64,000 nucleotides of DNA from Helicobacter pylori. GTDB taxonomy: Bacteria > Campylobacterota > Campylobacteria > Campylobacterales > Helicobacteraceae. Each line of letters starts with the position of its first letter. Position 1 is the stretch's first letter. The notes below the pieces were generated by a model. It did no database searches and was not told where the DNA came from. It saw only the letters and a program-made list of their open reading frames with translations. A program made the position numbers and the translations under genes. Shown here in pieces: positions 27,089 through 38,283 of this stretch. The stretch covers positions 124,001-188,000 of the forward strand of contig NZ_CP051500.1 of assembly GCF_016755635.1 (NCBI RefSeq). Reading direction: 5' to 3'.

Positions 27089-27192
27089 AATTCACGACTT
27101 TAGAAAAAATCTTAGCCTTAATGGTAGTAGCGACCATTTTAATGACGATTGTTATTTCTTTTGTGCCTAACTTGTTTTTGTTTAGCACATGA
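27085..27192 (+). CDS. 35-residue single-helix membrane protein in the cco cluster
   Basis: Reads MKFTTLEKILALMVVATIL..., one hydrophobic helix over about residues 9-32. GGGAG lies upstream. The start overlaps the stop of the previous gene (ATGA at 27085-27088), and its stop overlaps the start of the next (ATGA at 27189-27192). Double translational coupling within a compact operon is good evidence that it is real, although it is below the usual length cut-offs. Size and topology resemble the CcoS/CcoQ class of oxidase accessory peptides, but no sequence signature proves it. Confidence 0.65.
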   Translation: MKFTTLEKILALMVVATILMTIVISFVPNLFLFST

Positions 27193-27773
27193 GAATCTTA
27201 TGGCTTGTAATAGCCTTTGTTTGTTGTTTGGGGGCCGATGATTATGTTTTTAATAATTCTAAGGGGCGTTTGGTAGAAAAAAGCGTTGCGTTTGTAGAGG
27301 GCGTTTCTAAAGAGCTTTATCTTAAAGCAGGCGTGCGTTTTGTGATTGATATGACGGATTTTGAAAAAAATCCTATCGCTTTGGCACTCAAAAAGGAACG
27401 CCAAAATTATCAAGAGGGCTTTTTAAAGCAGCTCAAGCCCCCTTTTGTGGTATTCTTTTTTTACCATGACGCTCAAAAAATAGAATTAGTGGCTAACCCT
27501 AAAGATTTGTTAGACACTGATAAAATCTTTTTTGAAAAAATCGCTCCCTTACTCCCCACAAACGCTAAAGAATACACGCCCCAAAGGATTTCAGCCATGC
27601 TCATTAACGGCTATTCGGTCGCAGTAGATGCTTTAGCGGAAAAATATCATGTGAATATTGTGCAAAATTTTAACGCTCCTAAGGGAGTAACTTTTGTAAA
27701 GGTGGTTATTTATATTTTATTATTGACGCTTTTAGGCGCGTTTTTGGGGCTTTATTTTTTTAAAAAATCTTAA
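27189..27773 (+). CDS. Exported membrane-anchored protein, TPM-like domain
   Basis: A 194-residue protein with an N-terminal signal (MRILWLVIAFVCCLGA), a soluble domain, and a C-terminal anchor helix (about residues 167-190, VKVVIYILLLTLLGAFLGLYF) ending in basic residues. The soluble part (KGRLVEKSVAFVEGVSKELYLKAGVRFVI) resembles the TPM domain by pattern. It probably faces the periplasm. It lies in the cco gene run and is coupled to the preceding 35-codon gene. It corresponds to HP0149; a role in oxidase biogenesis is inferred from location only. Confidence 0.65.
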   Translation: MRILWLVIAFVCCLGADDYVFNNSKGRLVEKSVAFVEGVSKELYLKAGVRFVIDMTDFEKNPIALALKKERQNYQEGFLKQLKPPFVVFFFYHDAQKIELVANPKDLLDTDKIFFEKIAPLLPTNAKEYTPQRISAMLINGYSVAVDALAEKYHVNIVQNFNAPKGVTFVKVVIYILLLTLLGAFLGLYFFKKS

Positions 27774-27785
27774 GAGAGAAAATCA

Positions 27786-28376
27786 ATGAAAGAAAAAAAC
27801 TTTTGGCCTTTAGGGATCATGAGCGTGCTTATTCTTGGACTTGGGATTGTGGTGTTTTTGGTGGTGTTTGCCCTAAAAAATTCGCCTAAAAACGATTTAG
27901 TGTATTTTAAGGGTCATAACGAAGTGGATTTAAACTTTAACGACATGCTTAAAATTTATGAAAATTTTAAGTCTAATTATCGTTTTTTGGTGGGTTTAAA
28001 ACCCCTTATTAAAAGCCCTAAAACCCCCATTTTGCCCTATTTTTCTAAAGGCACGCATGGGGATAAAAAACTCCAAGAAACCCTTTTAAACAACGCTTTG
28101 ATTTTGGAAAAATCCAACACGCTTTATGCGCAATTGCAACCGCTCAAACCCGCTTTAGATCCGCCAAATATTCAAGTGTATTTAGCGTTTTATCCCAGCC
28201 CATCACAGCCCAGATTATTGGGGACGCTTGATTGTAGAAGTGCATGCGAACCTTTAAAATTTGATTTGTTAGAGAGCGATAAAAGGGGGCGCTATAAGAT
28301 CCTTTTTAAATTTGTTTTTAAAAATAAAGAAGAATTGATTTTGGAGCAACTGGCTTTTTTCAAGCAGCGCGTTTAA
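27786..28376 (+). CDS. FixH/CcoH-like membrane protein
   Basis: A 196-residue protein with one N-terminal membrane helix (about residues 8-30, preceded by NFWPLGIM) and a periplasmic domain. The short N-terminus with a Trp-Pro, a single anchor and the location behind ccoNOQP fit the FixH/CcoH assembly family found near cbb3 operons. Sequence signatures of the family are weak, so this is a moderate call. AGAGAG precedes the ATG. Two Cys near residues 148-152 (DCRSAC) could bind copper or form a disulfide. It corresponds to HP0150. Confidence 0.55.
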   Translation: MKEKNFWPLGIMSVLILGLGIVVFLVVFALKNSPKNDLVYFKGHNEVDLNFNDMLKIYENFKSNYRFLVGLKPLIKSPKTPILPYFSKGTHGDKKLQETLLNNALILEKSNTLYAQLQPLKPALDPPNIQVYLAFYPSPSQPRLLGTLDCRSACEPLKFDLLESDKRGRYKILFKFVFKNKEELILEQLAFFKQRV

Positions 28377-28446
28377 AAAAATGCCTTTAGCGTTTTTTAT
28401 TAACACTCAATCATTTTAAAAAGCCTGAATTTTCTATCCAAACGGG

Positions 28447-28452
28447 TATAAT
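28447..28452 (+). promoter_or_regulatory. -10 box directly before an ATG (probable leaderless mRNA)
   Basis: TATAAT ends 6 nt before the ATG at 28459. Transcription from this box would begin at or next to the A of the start codon. No ribosome binding site is present in the intervening AAGGCT beyond a partial AAGG that lies too close. Confidence 0.5.
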
Positions 28453-28458
28453 AAGGCT

Positions 28459-29226
28459 ATGGGTTTTTTAAAAGTTTTTAAGCATGACGCCTTGGGGCAA
28501 GTAGGGAATGTTGTTGTGGGGAATTTTTTAATAACGCTCACTATTTTAGCGGTTTGTTTTTCCTCTCAAAGCGTTGAAGAAACGACCATGCTCACTTTAA
28601 GCTACACGCTCTTTTTTGTCTTGGGGGCGTTTTTACTGATTGCAATCAGTGTGGGAGCGATCAAAAATCTCAATGCGCTTTTTTCTAAAAGGGGGGTTTT
28701 AAGCTTTTCTTTACCCGTTAGTTTAGAGTCTTTATTGCTCCCTAAAATCTTGCTCCCCATGGTGTTTTTTATCTTCAGTTTGTTCTGGTTTGTGGCGAGC
28801 GTTCGTTTGGGCTATTCTCTTTTTAACGCGCAATCCAGCGTGCTGTTTATCTTGCACACCGCTTTAAAAACCTTTGTGTTAAAACCCACTAAAACTATAG
28901 GCGTTGCGCTGTTTTTAGGGCTTGTTTTAATGAAATTTTTATTTGTTTTGAGCGTTTTAAACGCTGCTAGGATCAAAAAAGCGCGTTTTTTACTAGGGGG
29001 GCTGTTATTCATTTTGGTGGGGGTTGTTTTGGAATTAGCGTTTAATTCGTTACTGCCCTTAATGAGCTCTAGTTTAAGCATCAATGAGGGATTTTATTAT
29101 TTCTTGCAACAACAAGAATTGCAAGAAAATAAATACTACCTTTTATGGGGGGTGGATTTTTTAAAAATCCTTTTATTGTATGGGGTGATCCGTTACTTGC
29201 TTATGCATAAATTAGAATTGGATTAA
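28459..29226 (+). CDS. Membrane protein of unknown function (255 aa)
   Basis: About six hydrophobic segments with short loops: roughly residues 20-35, 45-70, 90-120, 150-170, 175-200 and 235-250. The general look is that of an ABC-2 type permease subunit, but there is no diagnostic motif and no ATPase gene beside it. It probably has its own promoter and a leaderless transcript. Its stop overlaps the convergent mqnD stop by four bases (TTAA at 29223-29226). It corresponds to HP0151. Confidence 0.7.
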   Translation: MGFLKVFKHDALGQVGNVVVGNFLITLTILAVCFSSQSVEETTMLTLSYTLFFVLGAFLLIAISVGAIKNLNALFSKRGVLSFSLPVSLESLLLPKILLPMVFFIFSLFWFVASVRLGYSLFNAQSSVLFILHTALKTFVLKPTKTIGVALFLGLVLMKFLFVLSVLNAARIKKARFLLGGLLFILVGVVLELAFNSLLPLMSSSLSINEGFYYFLQQQELQENKYYLLWGVDFLKILLLYGVIRYLLMHKLELD

Positions 29227-30086
29227 GAAAAGCGGTATTTTAAATATTCATCAGTGAGCAAGCAATCTTTAGTCTTTAACAAGTTAGTGTAAAATCCGTG
29301 CTGATAGCCCAATTCAAAAAGCTTGTCTATGGCGAGAATTTGAACCTCACTTAAGTGCGTTGAAGTTTCGTTCGCATACAAGCTTAAATAAGTTCGTAAG
29401 CGCTCTTTATTGACACGAATGAGCGAACGCTCTAACAGCATGCTAGAGAGCAAATTTTGGTGTTTTAGCGCGGCTTCAACCGCTTTAATCAAAGCCTTTT
29501 TAATCAAAATCGCACGATACAAGGGGATAGAGCGCCTAATCGCCATGCCCCCTAAAGGTAAGGGTAAATCCACTTCAATGAGTTCTTTCCAAACATCCCA
29601 CAATTCTTTTTCCACTTCTAATTCATCATGGAAATCCAAGATATTTTCATGGATGAGCACGCCCGCATGCACGCTCCCTTCAAGCACCGCTTTTTCAATG
29701 TCCAAAAAATTCATGTAAGTGATGCGCGCATGTTTGTAATAGATCTTAAACAAAAGGGCGTTGGTGGTGTGCTCCCCGCTTAATGCGACTCTAAAATCTT
29801 TTTTCAATTTCACGCCCTTTTTTTTCACTAATTTAGGCCCATAGCCGTTCCCAAAGCTCGTCGCTGTAGGGAGCAAAGCATAATCGTTTGCAATTTTAGG
29901 GTATAGCCCAAAGCTGATTGCGCTCACATCGTAAGTGTTTTTTAGGGCTTCTTGGTTTAGGGTTTCAATATCAAGGGCAATGTTTTTGAATGTTTTATTC
30001 TTAATGGGGCAATCTATCCAGCCAAACTTAATCGCATAATACATGAAAATATCATCAGCATCAGGGCTATGAGCGACACTAATCAA
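29223..30086 (-). CDS. mqnD: 1,4-dihydroxy-6-naphthoate synthase, futalosine menaquinone pathway
   Basis: A 287-residue periplasmic-binding-protein fold enzyme that turns cyclic dehypoxanthinyl futalosine into dihydroxynaphthoate. The N-terminus ISVAHSPDADDIFMYYAI matches the SPxxDxxxFxYA signature of MqnD, and SFGLYPKIANDYALLP and GYGPKLVKKKG follow. The open frame runs 95 codons further, into recA on the other strand. The TTG at 30086 with AAGGA six bases upstream restores the family N-terminus and is chosen. MqnA is a related fold and the main alternative. Menaquinone made here supplies the oxidase and fumarate reductase encoded nearby. Confidence 0.8.
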   Translation of the reverse strand: MISVAHSPDADDIFMYYAIKFGWIDCPIKNKTFKNIALDIETLNQEALKNTYDVSAISFGLYPKIANDYALLPTATSFGNGYGPKLVKKKGVKLKKDFRVALSGEHTTNALLFKIYYKHARITYMNFLDIEKAVLEGSVHAGVLIHENILDFHDELEVEKELWDVWKELIEVDLPLPLGGMAIRRSIPLYRAILIKKALIKAVEAALKHQNLLSSMLLERSLIRVNKERLRTYLSLYANETSTHLSEVQILAIDKLFELGYQHGFYTNLLKTKDCLLTDEYLKYRFS

Positions 30087-30120
30087 AGTAAAATCCTTTT
30101 GTGATAGGGTAAGTCCTTTT

Positions 30121-30126
30121 ATTATA
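30121..30126 (-). promoter_or_regulatory. -10 box for mqnD
   Basis: Read on the minus strand this is TATAAT, 35 nt before the TTG start of mqnD. It supports the short start over the longer frame that would run into recA. The sequence is nearly palindromic, so a TATAAT is also readable on the plus strand at 30123-30128, 55 nt before recA. Confidence 0.5.
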
Positions 30127-30183
30127 ATAGATTTTAGGCTAGGATTTGATAGAATAAACAAATCAAATTCAATAAGGTGATTT

Positions 30184-31227
30184 ATGGCAATAGATGAAGA
30201 CAAACAAAAAGCGATTTCTTTAGCGATCAAACAAATTGATAAGGTTTTTGGTAAGGGGGCGTTGGTGCGCCTTGGGGATAAGCAAGTAGAAAAGATTGAC
30301 GCTATTTCTACAGGCTCGTTAGGGTTGGATCTGGCTTTAGGGATTGGGGGCGTTCCAAAGGGCAGGATCATTGAAATTTATGGGCCAGAGTCAAGTGGGA
30401 AGACCACTTTAAGCTTGCATATTATTGCAGAATGCCAAAAAAATGGCGGCGTGTGCGCGTTCATTGACGCTGAGCATGCCCTAGACGTGTATTATGCTAA
30501 GAGATTGGGTGTGGATACGGAAAATCTACTCGTTTCCCAACCAAGCACAGGCGAAGAAGCTTTAGAGATTTTAGAAACGATCACCAGAAGCGGAGGGATT
30601 GATTTGGTGGTGGTGGATTCGGTGGCGGCTCTTACGCCTAAAGCGGAGATTGATGGGGATATGGGCGATCAGCATGTGGGCTTGCAAGCAAGGCTTATGA
30701 GCCATGCGTTAAGGAAAATCACCGGTGTTTTGCACAAGATGAACACTACTCTCGTTTTTATTAATCAAATCAGGATGAAGATTGGCATGATGGGTTATGG
30801 GAGTCCAGAGACCACAACCGGAGGTAACGCTTTAAAATTCTATGCGAGCGTTAGGATTGATATTAGAAGGATTGCGGCTTTAAAACAAAACGAACAGCAT
30901 ATCGGTAACAGAGCTAAAGCCAAAGTGGTTAAAAATAAAGTCGCTCCGCCCTTTAGAGAAGCGGAATTTGACATCATGTTTGGGGAAGGGATTTCTAAAG
31001 AGGGCGAAATCATTGACTATGGCGTGAAATTAGACATTGTGGATAAGAGCGGGGCATGGCTTAGTTATCAGGATAAAAAGTTAGGGCAAGGCCGAGAAAA
31101 CGCTAAAGCCCTACTGAAAGAAGATAAAGCCCTAGCGAATGAAATCACTCTTAAGATTAAAGAGAGTATTGGTTCTAATGAAGAGATCATGCCCTTACCG
31201 GATGAGCCTTTAGAAGAAATGGAATAA
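30184..31227 (+). CDS. recA: RecA recombinase
   Basis: ATP-dependent strand exchange for recombination, repair and natural transformation. The 347 residues include the Walker A GPESSGKT (about residue 66), the MAW motif, [12 protein letters not shown] (Walker B), the L1 loop region and the L2 loop [17 protein letters not shown], with an acidic C-terminal tail. No LexA-type SOS box was seen upstream, in agreement with the lack of LexA in H. pylori. A -10 (TAGAAT near 30150) or the palindromic TATAAT at 30123 could serve. AAGGTG precedes the ATG. eno follows after 12 nt. Confidence 0.98.
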   Translation: MAIDEDKQKAISLAIKQIDKVFGKGALVRLGDKQVEKIDAISTGSLGLDLALGIGGVPKGRIIEIYGPESSGKTTLSLHIIAECQKNGGVCAFIDAEHALDVYYAKRLGVDTENLLVSQPSTGEEALEILETITRSGGIDLVVVDSVAALTPKAEIDGDMGDQHVGLQARLMSHALRKITGVLHKMNTTLVFINQIRMKIGMMGYGSPETTTGGNALKFYASVRIDIRRIAALKQNEQHIGNRAKAKVVKNKVAPPFREAEFDIMFGEGISKEGEIIDYGVKLDIVDKSGAWLSYQDKKLGQGRENAKALLKEDKALANEITLKIKESIGSNEEIMPLPDEPLEEME

Positions 31228-32788
<1,561 letters not shown>

Positions 32789-32798
32789 ATTTAAGGAA

Positions 32799-33894
<1,096 letters not shown>

Positions 33895-33915
33895 ATTTTT
33901 TTTAAAGGCCTTTTG

Positions 33916-34872
33916 ATGTTAAGTAGAGACATTGTCCAATATTCCAAGATCCGCACCGAGTTATACGCTTATCTTACCTATTTGTTTTCGCACAATATCC
34001 GCAACCATCTCCCTGAAATCACTTTGGATTATTTAAACAAACAGATCAGAAAAATGCACGCTGAAATCAAAATGGCAAAAAGTTTTTTTGTGTTAGACGC
34101 TAAGGGCATGCTAATTCTTAAGCCAAGCCAACTTAAAGAGCAGGGGCATAAGGAAGGGATATTAGAGCATGATTTAACAGAAGGGATTGAATTAGAATCG
34201 CATGCCAGCTTTAGCGATAAATACTATTTTTATCAAGCCGTGAGTGAAAAGCGTTGCATTTTAACAGATCCCTATCCTTCTAAAAAAGGAAACCATTTAG
34301 TAGTGAGCGCATCTTACCCGGTGTATGATCAAAATAATGATCTAGCGTTTGTGGTGTGCTTGCAAATCCCTTTGAGGGTGGCGATTGAAATCAGCTCGCC
34401 TTCAAAGTATTTTAAAACCTTTAGCGAAGGGAGCATGGTCATGTATTTTATGATTTCTATCATGCTCACTTTAGTGTCGCTGCTTTTATTTGTGAAATGC
34501 ATTTCTAGCTTTTGGACAGCGATTGTCAATTTTAGCAGTTTTGATATTAAAGAAGTGTTCCACCCTATCGTGCTTTTAACCTTAGCTTTAGCCACCTTTG
34601 ATTTGGTCAAGGCGATTTTTGAAGAGGAAGTGTTGGGTAAAAATAGTGGGGATAATCACCATGCGATCCACCGCACGATGATCAGGTTTTTAGGCTCTAT
34701 CATTATCGCATTAGCCATTGAGGCGTTAATGCTCGTGTTTAAATTCAGCGTGAGCGAACCGGATAAAATCACTTATGCGGTGTATTTGGCTATCGGCGTG
34801 GCAGTGCTTTTGATAAGTTTAGCGATTTACGTTAAATTCGCCTATAGCGTGTTGCCCAAACGAGAACGCTAA
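33916..34872 (+). CDS. Membrane protein with N-terminal Cache-type sensor domain
   Basis: A 318-residue protein. Residues about 50-160 look like a PDC/Cache sensor (FFVLDAKGMLILKP, VVSASYPVYDQNNDLAFVVCLQIPL), followed by four hydrophobic segments (about 180-200, 222-240, 260-280, 290-312). A TTG directly precedes the chosen ATG. There is no kinase, methyl-accepting or cyclase output domain, so what it signals to is unknown. Its stop overlaps the stop of the convergent glycosyltransferase by four bases. It corresponds to HP0158. Confidence 0.7.
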   Translation: MLSRDIVQYSKIRTELYAYLTYLFSHNIRNHLPEITLDYLNKQIRKMHAEIKMAKSFFVLDAKGMLILKPSQLKEQGHKEGILEHDLTEGIELESHASFSDKYYFYQAVSEKRCILTDPYPSKKGNHLVVSASYPVYDQNNDLAFVVCLQIPLRVAIEISSPSKYFKTFSEGSMVMYFMISIMLTLVSLLLFVKCISSFWTAIVNFSSFDIKEVFHPIVLLTLALATFDLVKAIFEEEVLGKNSGDNHHAIHRTMIRFLGSIIIALAIEALMLVFKFSVSEPDKITYAVYLAIGVAVLLISLAIYVKFAYSVLPKRER

Positions 34873-35972
34873 GAGTTTAAAAACCTTTCTTTTAAGCGTT
34901 TGAAAATCTTACTCAATCTAAAAAAGACATATTCTAAAAGGGTTTTTTTATTGAGTAGGGGGGAAAGAAATTCAAAGGTTTTTTGTTTGTCTTGAAGGCT
35001 TAAACATTCTGTCATTTGTTTAAGGAATTTCACGGAATATTCAGCATAAAAAGGGGTTTTTAAAAGAGTCTCATGCCATTCTTTAGAATATAAAGCAGTG
35101 GGTAAAACCCAAGGTTTTCCTGTAAAATAAAAATGCAGCATGACGATTTCCTTTTTGTCAGGGATGAAGCGTTTTTGATTGGCCATGAAAGGGTGGGTGT
35201 TATAAATATAAGGTAAGATTAAAACTTTTTGATAGCATGCGAGCGTTAAAAGATCCTGTTCAGGGCAAAACACGCACTGGCCTTTTTGATGGGCCAAGTC
35301 CAATAAGCGCTCTTCTAATTTATCAGCCCGCCATAGCTTTAAATTCACGATTAAAAACCCAACGTTATAGTGGTTTTCACAAATGATTTGCATGTCTTTT
35401 TCTTTAAGGTAATGCTCATGGAGTGAAAATTTTTGGCGAGGCTCTCTCTCCCTTTCTATTTGAAAGCGTTTAAGGCTTTTAGGAGAAGAAAAATCCTTAG
35501 CCGCTCCAAAATAATAAGAATCCAGCGGGATAAAAAAACTCTCGCTCACATCGTTTAAAAACAAAGTGTCTGCATCAAACATGATGATTTTGTCGTATTG
35601 CGGGAATAAAGAAGCCAAAAACAAACGGCACATGACCATTTTAGAAAAGCGAGTCTTAGCGTAAATATTGAGTTGCAAAAAAGCTTCATGGATTTTATCA
35701 ATCGCAGAGGGCTCTACTGAAGGGGTGTAAAGATTAGGGGTTGAAATGTCTAAAAAATCCACGCTCGCATAAGCATCAAAGGGGGCTAGAGTCTCTTTCA
35801 ATTTGCGCTGGTTTTCAAGGCTTAAATTATCCACCAGGCAGTGGATTTTATAAAAAAGTTTTTTATCATGGTGTTCTGTTTTAGCGCAAGCTAGCATGGA
35901 ATACAAGCTCACGCCAGCCGGCATGGCATAATGATTGTCAAAAGCGATGACAATAGGAATAATAATACTCAT
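34869..35972 (-). CDS. rfaJ: Family 8 glycosyltransferase (LPS glucosyltransferase, RfaJ-like)
   Basis: A 367-residue retaining glycosyltransferase. It has the GT8 N-terminus (IPIVIAFDNHYAMPAGVSLYSML), the metal-binding DAD in KIIMFDADTLFLND, the NVGFLIVNLKLWR segment and a basic C-terminal end (KRLKERF) typical of peripheral membrane binding. It probably adds a hexose to lipopolysaccharide. The reference homologue HP0159 has been linked to LPS glucan synthesis (recalled, not checked). It stands alone on the minus strand. No repeat tract suggests phase variation here. Confidence 0.85.
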   Translation of the reverse strand: MSIIIPIVIAFDNHYAMPAGVSLYSMLACAKTEHHDKKLFYKIHCLVDNLSLENQRKLKETLAPFDAYASVDFLDISTPNLYTPSVEPSAIDKIHEAFLQLNIYAKTRFSKMVMCRLFLASLFPQYDKIIMFDADTLFLNDVSESFFIPLDSYYFGAAKDFSSPKSLKRFQIEREREPRQKFSLHEHYLKEKDMQIICENHYNVGFLIVNLKLWRADKLEERLLDLAHQKGQCVFCPEQDLLTLACYQKVLILPYIYNTHPFMANQKRFIPDKKEIVMLHFYFTGKPWVLPTALYSKEWHETLLKTPFYAEYSVKFLKQMTECLSLQDKQKTFEFLSPLLNKKTLLEYVFFRLSKIFKRLKERFLNS

Positions 35973-36049
35973 TTTAAGCTGTTTCCCTAAAATAGGTTTT
36001 TAATTAAATTTAATCCAAAAGTTGAATTTATTTTTTGACAATATTATAC

Positions 36050-36055
36050 TATAAT
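36050..36055 (+). promoter_or_regulatory. -10 box for hcpD
   Basis: TATAAT 69 nt before the hcpD ATG. A TTGACA lies at 36035-36040, but its spacing of 9 nt is too short to be its -35 partner. The leader would be about 60 nt. Confidence 0.45.
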
Positions 36056-36124
36056 AACCAATTAAATTGGGGTTTTACTGATTTTTCTTTGTGCGAGCTT
36101 TGGCTTAGTTTTGTAAGGAATGAG

Positions 36125-37045
36125 ATGATAAAGAGTTGGACTAAAAAGTGGGTTTTGATTTTGTTTTTAATGGCAAGTTGTTTCAGTTATTTGGTGGCTA
36201 CAACCGGTGAGAAATATTTTAAGATGGCTAATCAAGCCCTTAAGAGAGGGGATTACCATAGAGCGGTGGCTTTTTATAAGAGGAGCTGTAATTTAAGGGT
36301 GGGGGTTGGTTGCACGAGTTTAGGCTCTATGTATGAAGATGGCGATGGCGTGGATCAGAATATTCCAAAAGCCGTTTTTTATTACAGAAGAGGGTGCAAT
36401 TTAAGGAATCATCTCGCTTGCACGAGTTTAGGCTCTATGTATGAAGATGGCGATGGCGTTCAAAAAGATCTTCCAAAGGCTATCTATTATTACAGGAGAG
36501 GGTGCCACTTAAAGGGTGGGGTGAGTTGCGGGAGTTTAGGTTTTATGTATTTTAATGGCACAGGTGTTAAGCAAAATTATGCCAAAGCCCTTTCTCTTTC
36601 TAAATACGCTTGCAGTTTGAATTACGGCATCAGTTGTAACTTTGTAGGGTATATGTATAGGAACGCAAAAGGTGTGGAGAAGGATTTGAAAAAAGCCCTT
36701 ACGAATTTTAAAAGAGGGTGCCATTTAAAAGACGGAGCGAGCTGTGTGAGCTTAGGCTATATGTATGAAGCCGGTCTTTATGTCAGACAAAATGAAGAGC
36801 AGGCCTTGAATCTTTATAAAAAGGGTTGTTCTTTAAAAGAAGGGAGCGGTTGTCATAATGTGGCGGTGATGTATTACACGGGTAATGGCACTCCAAAGGA
36901 TTTAGATAAAGCCATTTCGTATTATAAGAAAGGTTGCACTCTAGGCTTTAGTGGTAGCTGTAAAGTGTTAGAAGAAGTGATTGGCAAGAAGTCTGATGAT
37001 TTGCAAGATGACGCGCAAAACGACACGCAAGATGATACGCAATAG
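36125..37045 (+). CDS. hcpD: Helicobacter cysteine-rich protein HcpD (Sel1 repeats)
   Basis: A 306-residue secreted protein. The signal peptide is MIKSWTKKWVLILFLMASCFSYLVA. Six full 36-residue Sel1-like repeats and a partial seventh follow. Each begins with a Cys pair spaced C-x7-C (for example CNLRVGVGC, CHLKGGVSC, CSLKEGSGC), giving disulfide-stapled helix pairs. A short acidic tail (NDTQDDTQ) is coded by a 12-base repeat. The frame opens 30 codons earlier, but the ATG at 36125 has AAGGAA upstream and starts the signal peptide. Hcp proteins are seen by the host immune system; the binding partner is not readable from sequence. Confidence 0.93.
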   Translation: MIKSWTKKWVLILFLMASCFSYLVATTGEKYFKMANQALKRGDYHRAVAFYKRSCNLRVGVGCTSLGSMYEDGDGVDQNIPKAVFYYRRGCNLRNHLACTSLGSMYEDGDGVQKDLPKAIYYYRRGCHLKGGVSCGSLGFMYFNGTGVKQNYAKALSLSKYACSLNYGISCNFVGYMYRNAKGVEKDLKKALTNFKRGCHLKDGASCVSLGYMYEAGLYVRQNEEQALNLYKKGCSLKEGSGCHNVAVMYYTGNGTPKDLDKAISYYKKGCTLGFSGSCKVLEEVIGKKSDDLQDDAQNDTQDDTQ

Positions 37046-37199
37046 GCCAGAGTTTAGGGGCTATGATTAAAACTCATTTTATAGAAATCTTTCTATTCTC
37101 CTATTATCAAATAGGGATTAAGCGTCTCTATTGATGGGTATTGAGATTAAAAATCCACAAATCTAGGGTTTGGATTCGCTCTCATATTGATAATAAAAA
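37046..37199 (+). other. Start of the hcpD-yebC gap
   Basis: A/T-rich sequence after hcpD with no gene and no convincing terminator. The 515-nt convergent gap then continues with repeat copy 4 (to about 37410) and another A/T-rich stretch (37411-37560), where only a weak hairpin (CAACAAAA/TTTTGTTG near 37508-37530) was seen. Confidence 0.3.
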
Positions 37200-37410
37200 C
37201 ATTCAAAGGCATTTTAAAACAAATATAAAAGAGCTTACAACACAAGCGATAATTTTTTAAAGCGCTCTTTAGGGGATTTAATGGGGTTAAAGGGGGCGTT
37301 ATTTCAAAATCCCCCTATCCGCTTTAAAAAATAACTTACAGAATAAAAATTAACTATGAAAAAGCTTAAAAACAAGTTTTTTAAAAAAGAATATTGAAAA
37401 AGCTATTCAT
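37200..37410. repeat. Dispersed intergenic element, copy 4
   Basis: It begins CATTCAAAGGCATTTTAAAA, then AAGCGATAATTTTTTAAAG, CGCTCTTTAGGGG (near 37261), an inner hairpin GGGGGC-GTTATTTCAAAAT-CCCCC (37287-37315), and a tail with AAAAACAAGTTTTTTAAAAA. The outer right arm is weaker than in copies 1, 2 and 6. It lies between convergent hcpD and yebC. Confidence 0.65.
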
Positions 37411-37560
37411 ATTTGATCAAAACAAAAACCTTTATTCAATCAAAATAAGGTTAAAATCCAATAAAAAGGAGTTTTATAACTCTTCATAGGATTTTACAAG
37501 CTTATAGCAACAAAACTTTTTGTTGGTTTTGTTAAAAAATACTTTGAGCCTTTTTGCCTT

Positions 37561-38283
37561 TCACTCAATATTCGTATAAAGCGCGACCACATCATCATCG
37601 TCTTCAATCCTATCCAGTAATTTTTCGGTAAGCTCCATTTGTTCGTCATTCAATTCAATGGGCGTTGTGGCGATGCGTTGCAAACCCGCTTTTAAAATGG
37701 GCAATTTCAAGCTTTCAAACCCCTCATTTAAGAGTTTGAAGCTGTTATAATCCCCCCTAATAATAATCTTGTCTTCTACTTCTTCTAATTCTTCCAAGCC
37801 ATAATCAATGAGAGCGAATTCTAAATCTTCTAGGCTGAGTTTTAAATTTTTTACTTCATTTTTCAAGCATTCAAACACGCTTTTTCTATTAAACATAAAC
37901 TCTAAAGAGCCATTAGGCACGATACTTGCCCCTTGCGTTTTATTGAAATAGCTTTTAAGGTTGGCAATGGTTCTAGTGGGGTTATCAGTCATGCATTCCA
38001 TAATGATTAACACGCCAAAATTCGCCTTACCCTCATAAGTGATTTCACTCAAATTCCCCTCTTTACTGCTCGCTCTTTTAATCGCTGCGTCAATATTGTC
38101 TTTAGGCATGTTTTGCGCTTTAGCGTTTAAAATCGCTGTTCGTAGTTTGGCATTCGTGTCCGGCTCGCTCCCGCCATCTTTTGCCGCTAGAGTGATCGCT
38201 TTGGCGAGCTTGGGGAAAACCTTACTCATCTTATCCCATCGTTTTTCTTTAGCCGCTCTTCTGTATTCAAACGCTCGTCCCAT
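37561..38283 (-). CDS. yebC: YebC/TACO1-family protein
   Basis: A 240-residue cytoplasmic protein of the YebC family, reported as a DNA-binding regulator or as a factor helping ribosomes through proline runs. Signatures include the N-terminus [29 protein letters not shown], the DNTPKDNID-type [14 protein letters not shown] and FNRKSVF. Length is normal. Its ATG follows the hemB stop directly on the opposite side: the hemB gene ends at 38284 and this gene begins at 38283 in the same direction (TGAATG), so the two are coupled. Confidence 0.92.
   Translation of the reverse strand: MGRAFEYRRAAKEKRWDKMSKVFPKLAKAITLAAKDGGSEPDTNAKLRTAILNAKAQNMPKDNIDAAIKRASSKEGNLSEITYEGKANFGVLIIMECMTDNPTRTIANLKSYFNKTQGASIVPNGSLEFMFNRKSVFECLKNEVKNLKLSLEDLEFALIDYGLEELEEVEDKIIIRGDYNSFKLLNEGFESLKLPILKAGLQRIATTPIELNDEQMELTEKLLDRIEDDDDVVALYTNIE

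Noticed and set aside
30087-30371. Long N-terminal extension of the mqnD frame
   Set aside because: It overlaps recA and both promoters, has no family similarity, and a TTG with a good ribosome binding site and upstream -10 box marks the proper start.
36035-36055. TTGACA at 36035 as -35 partner of TATAAT at 36050
   Set aside because: The spacing is 9 nt, far below the 16-18 nt needed.
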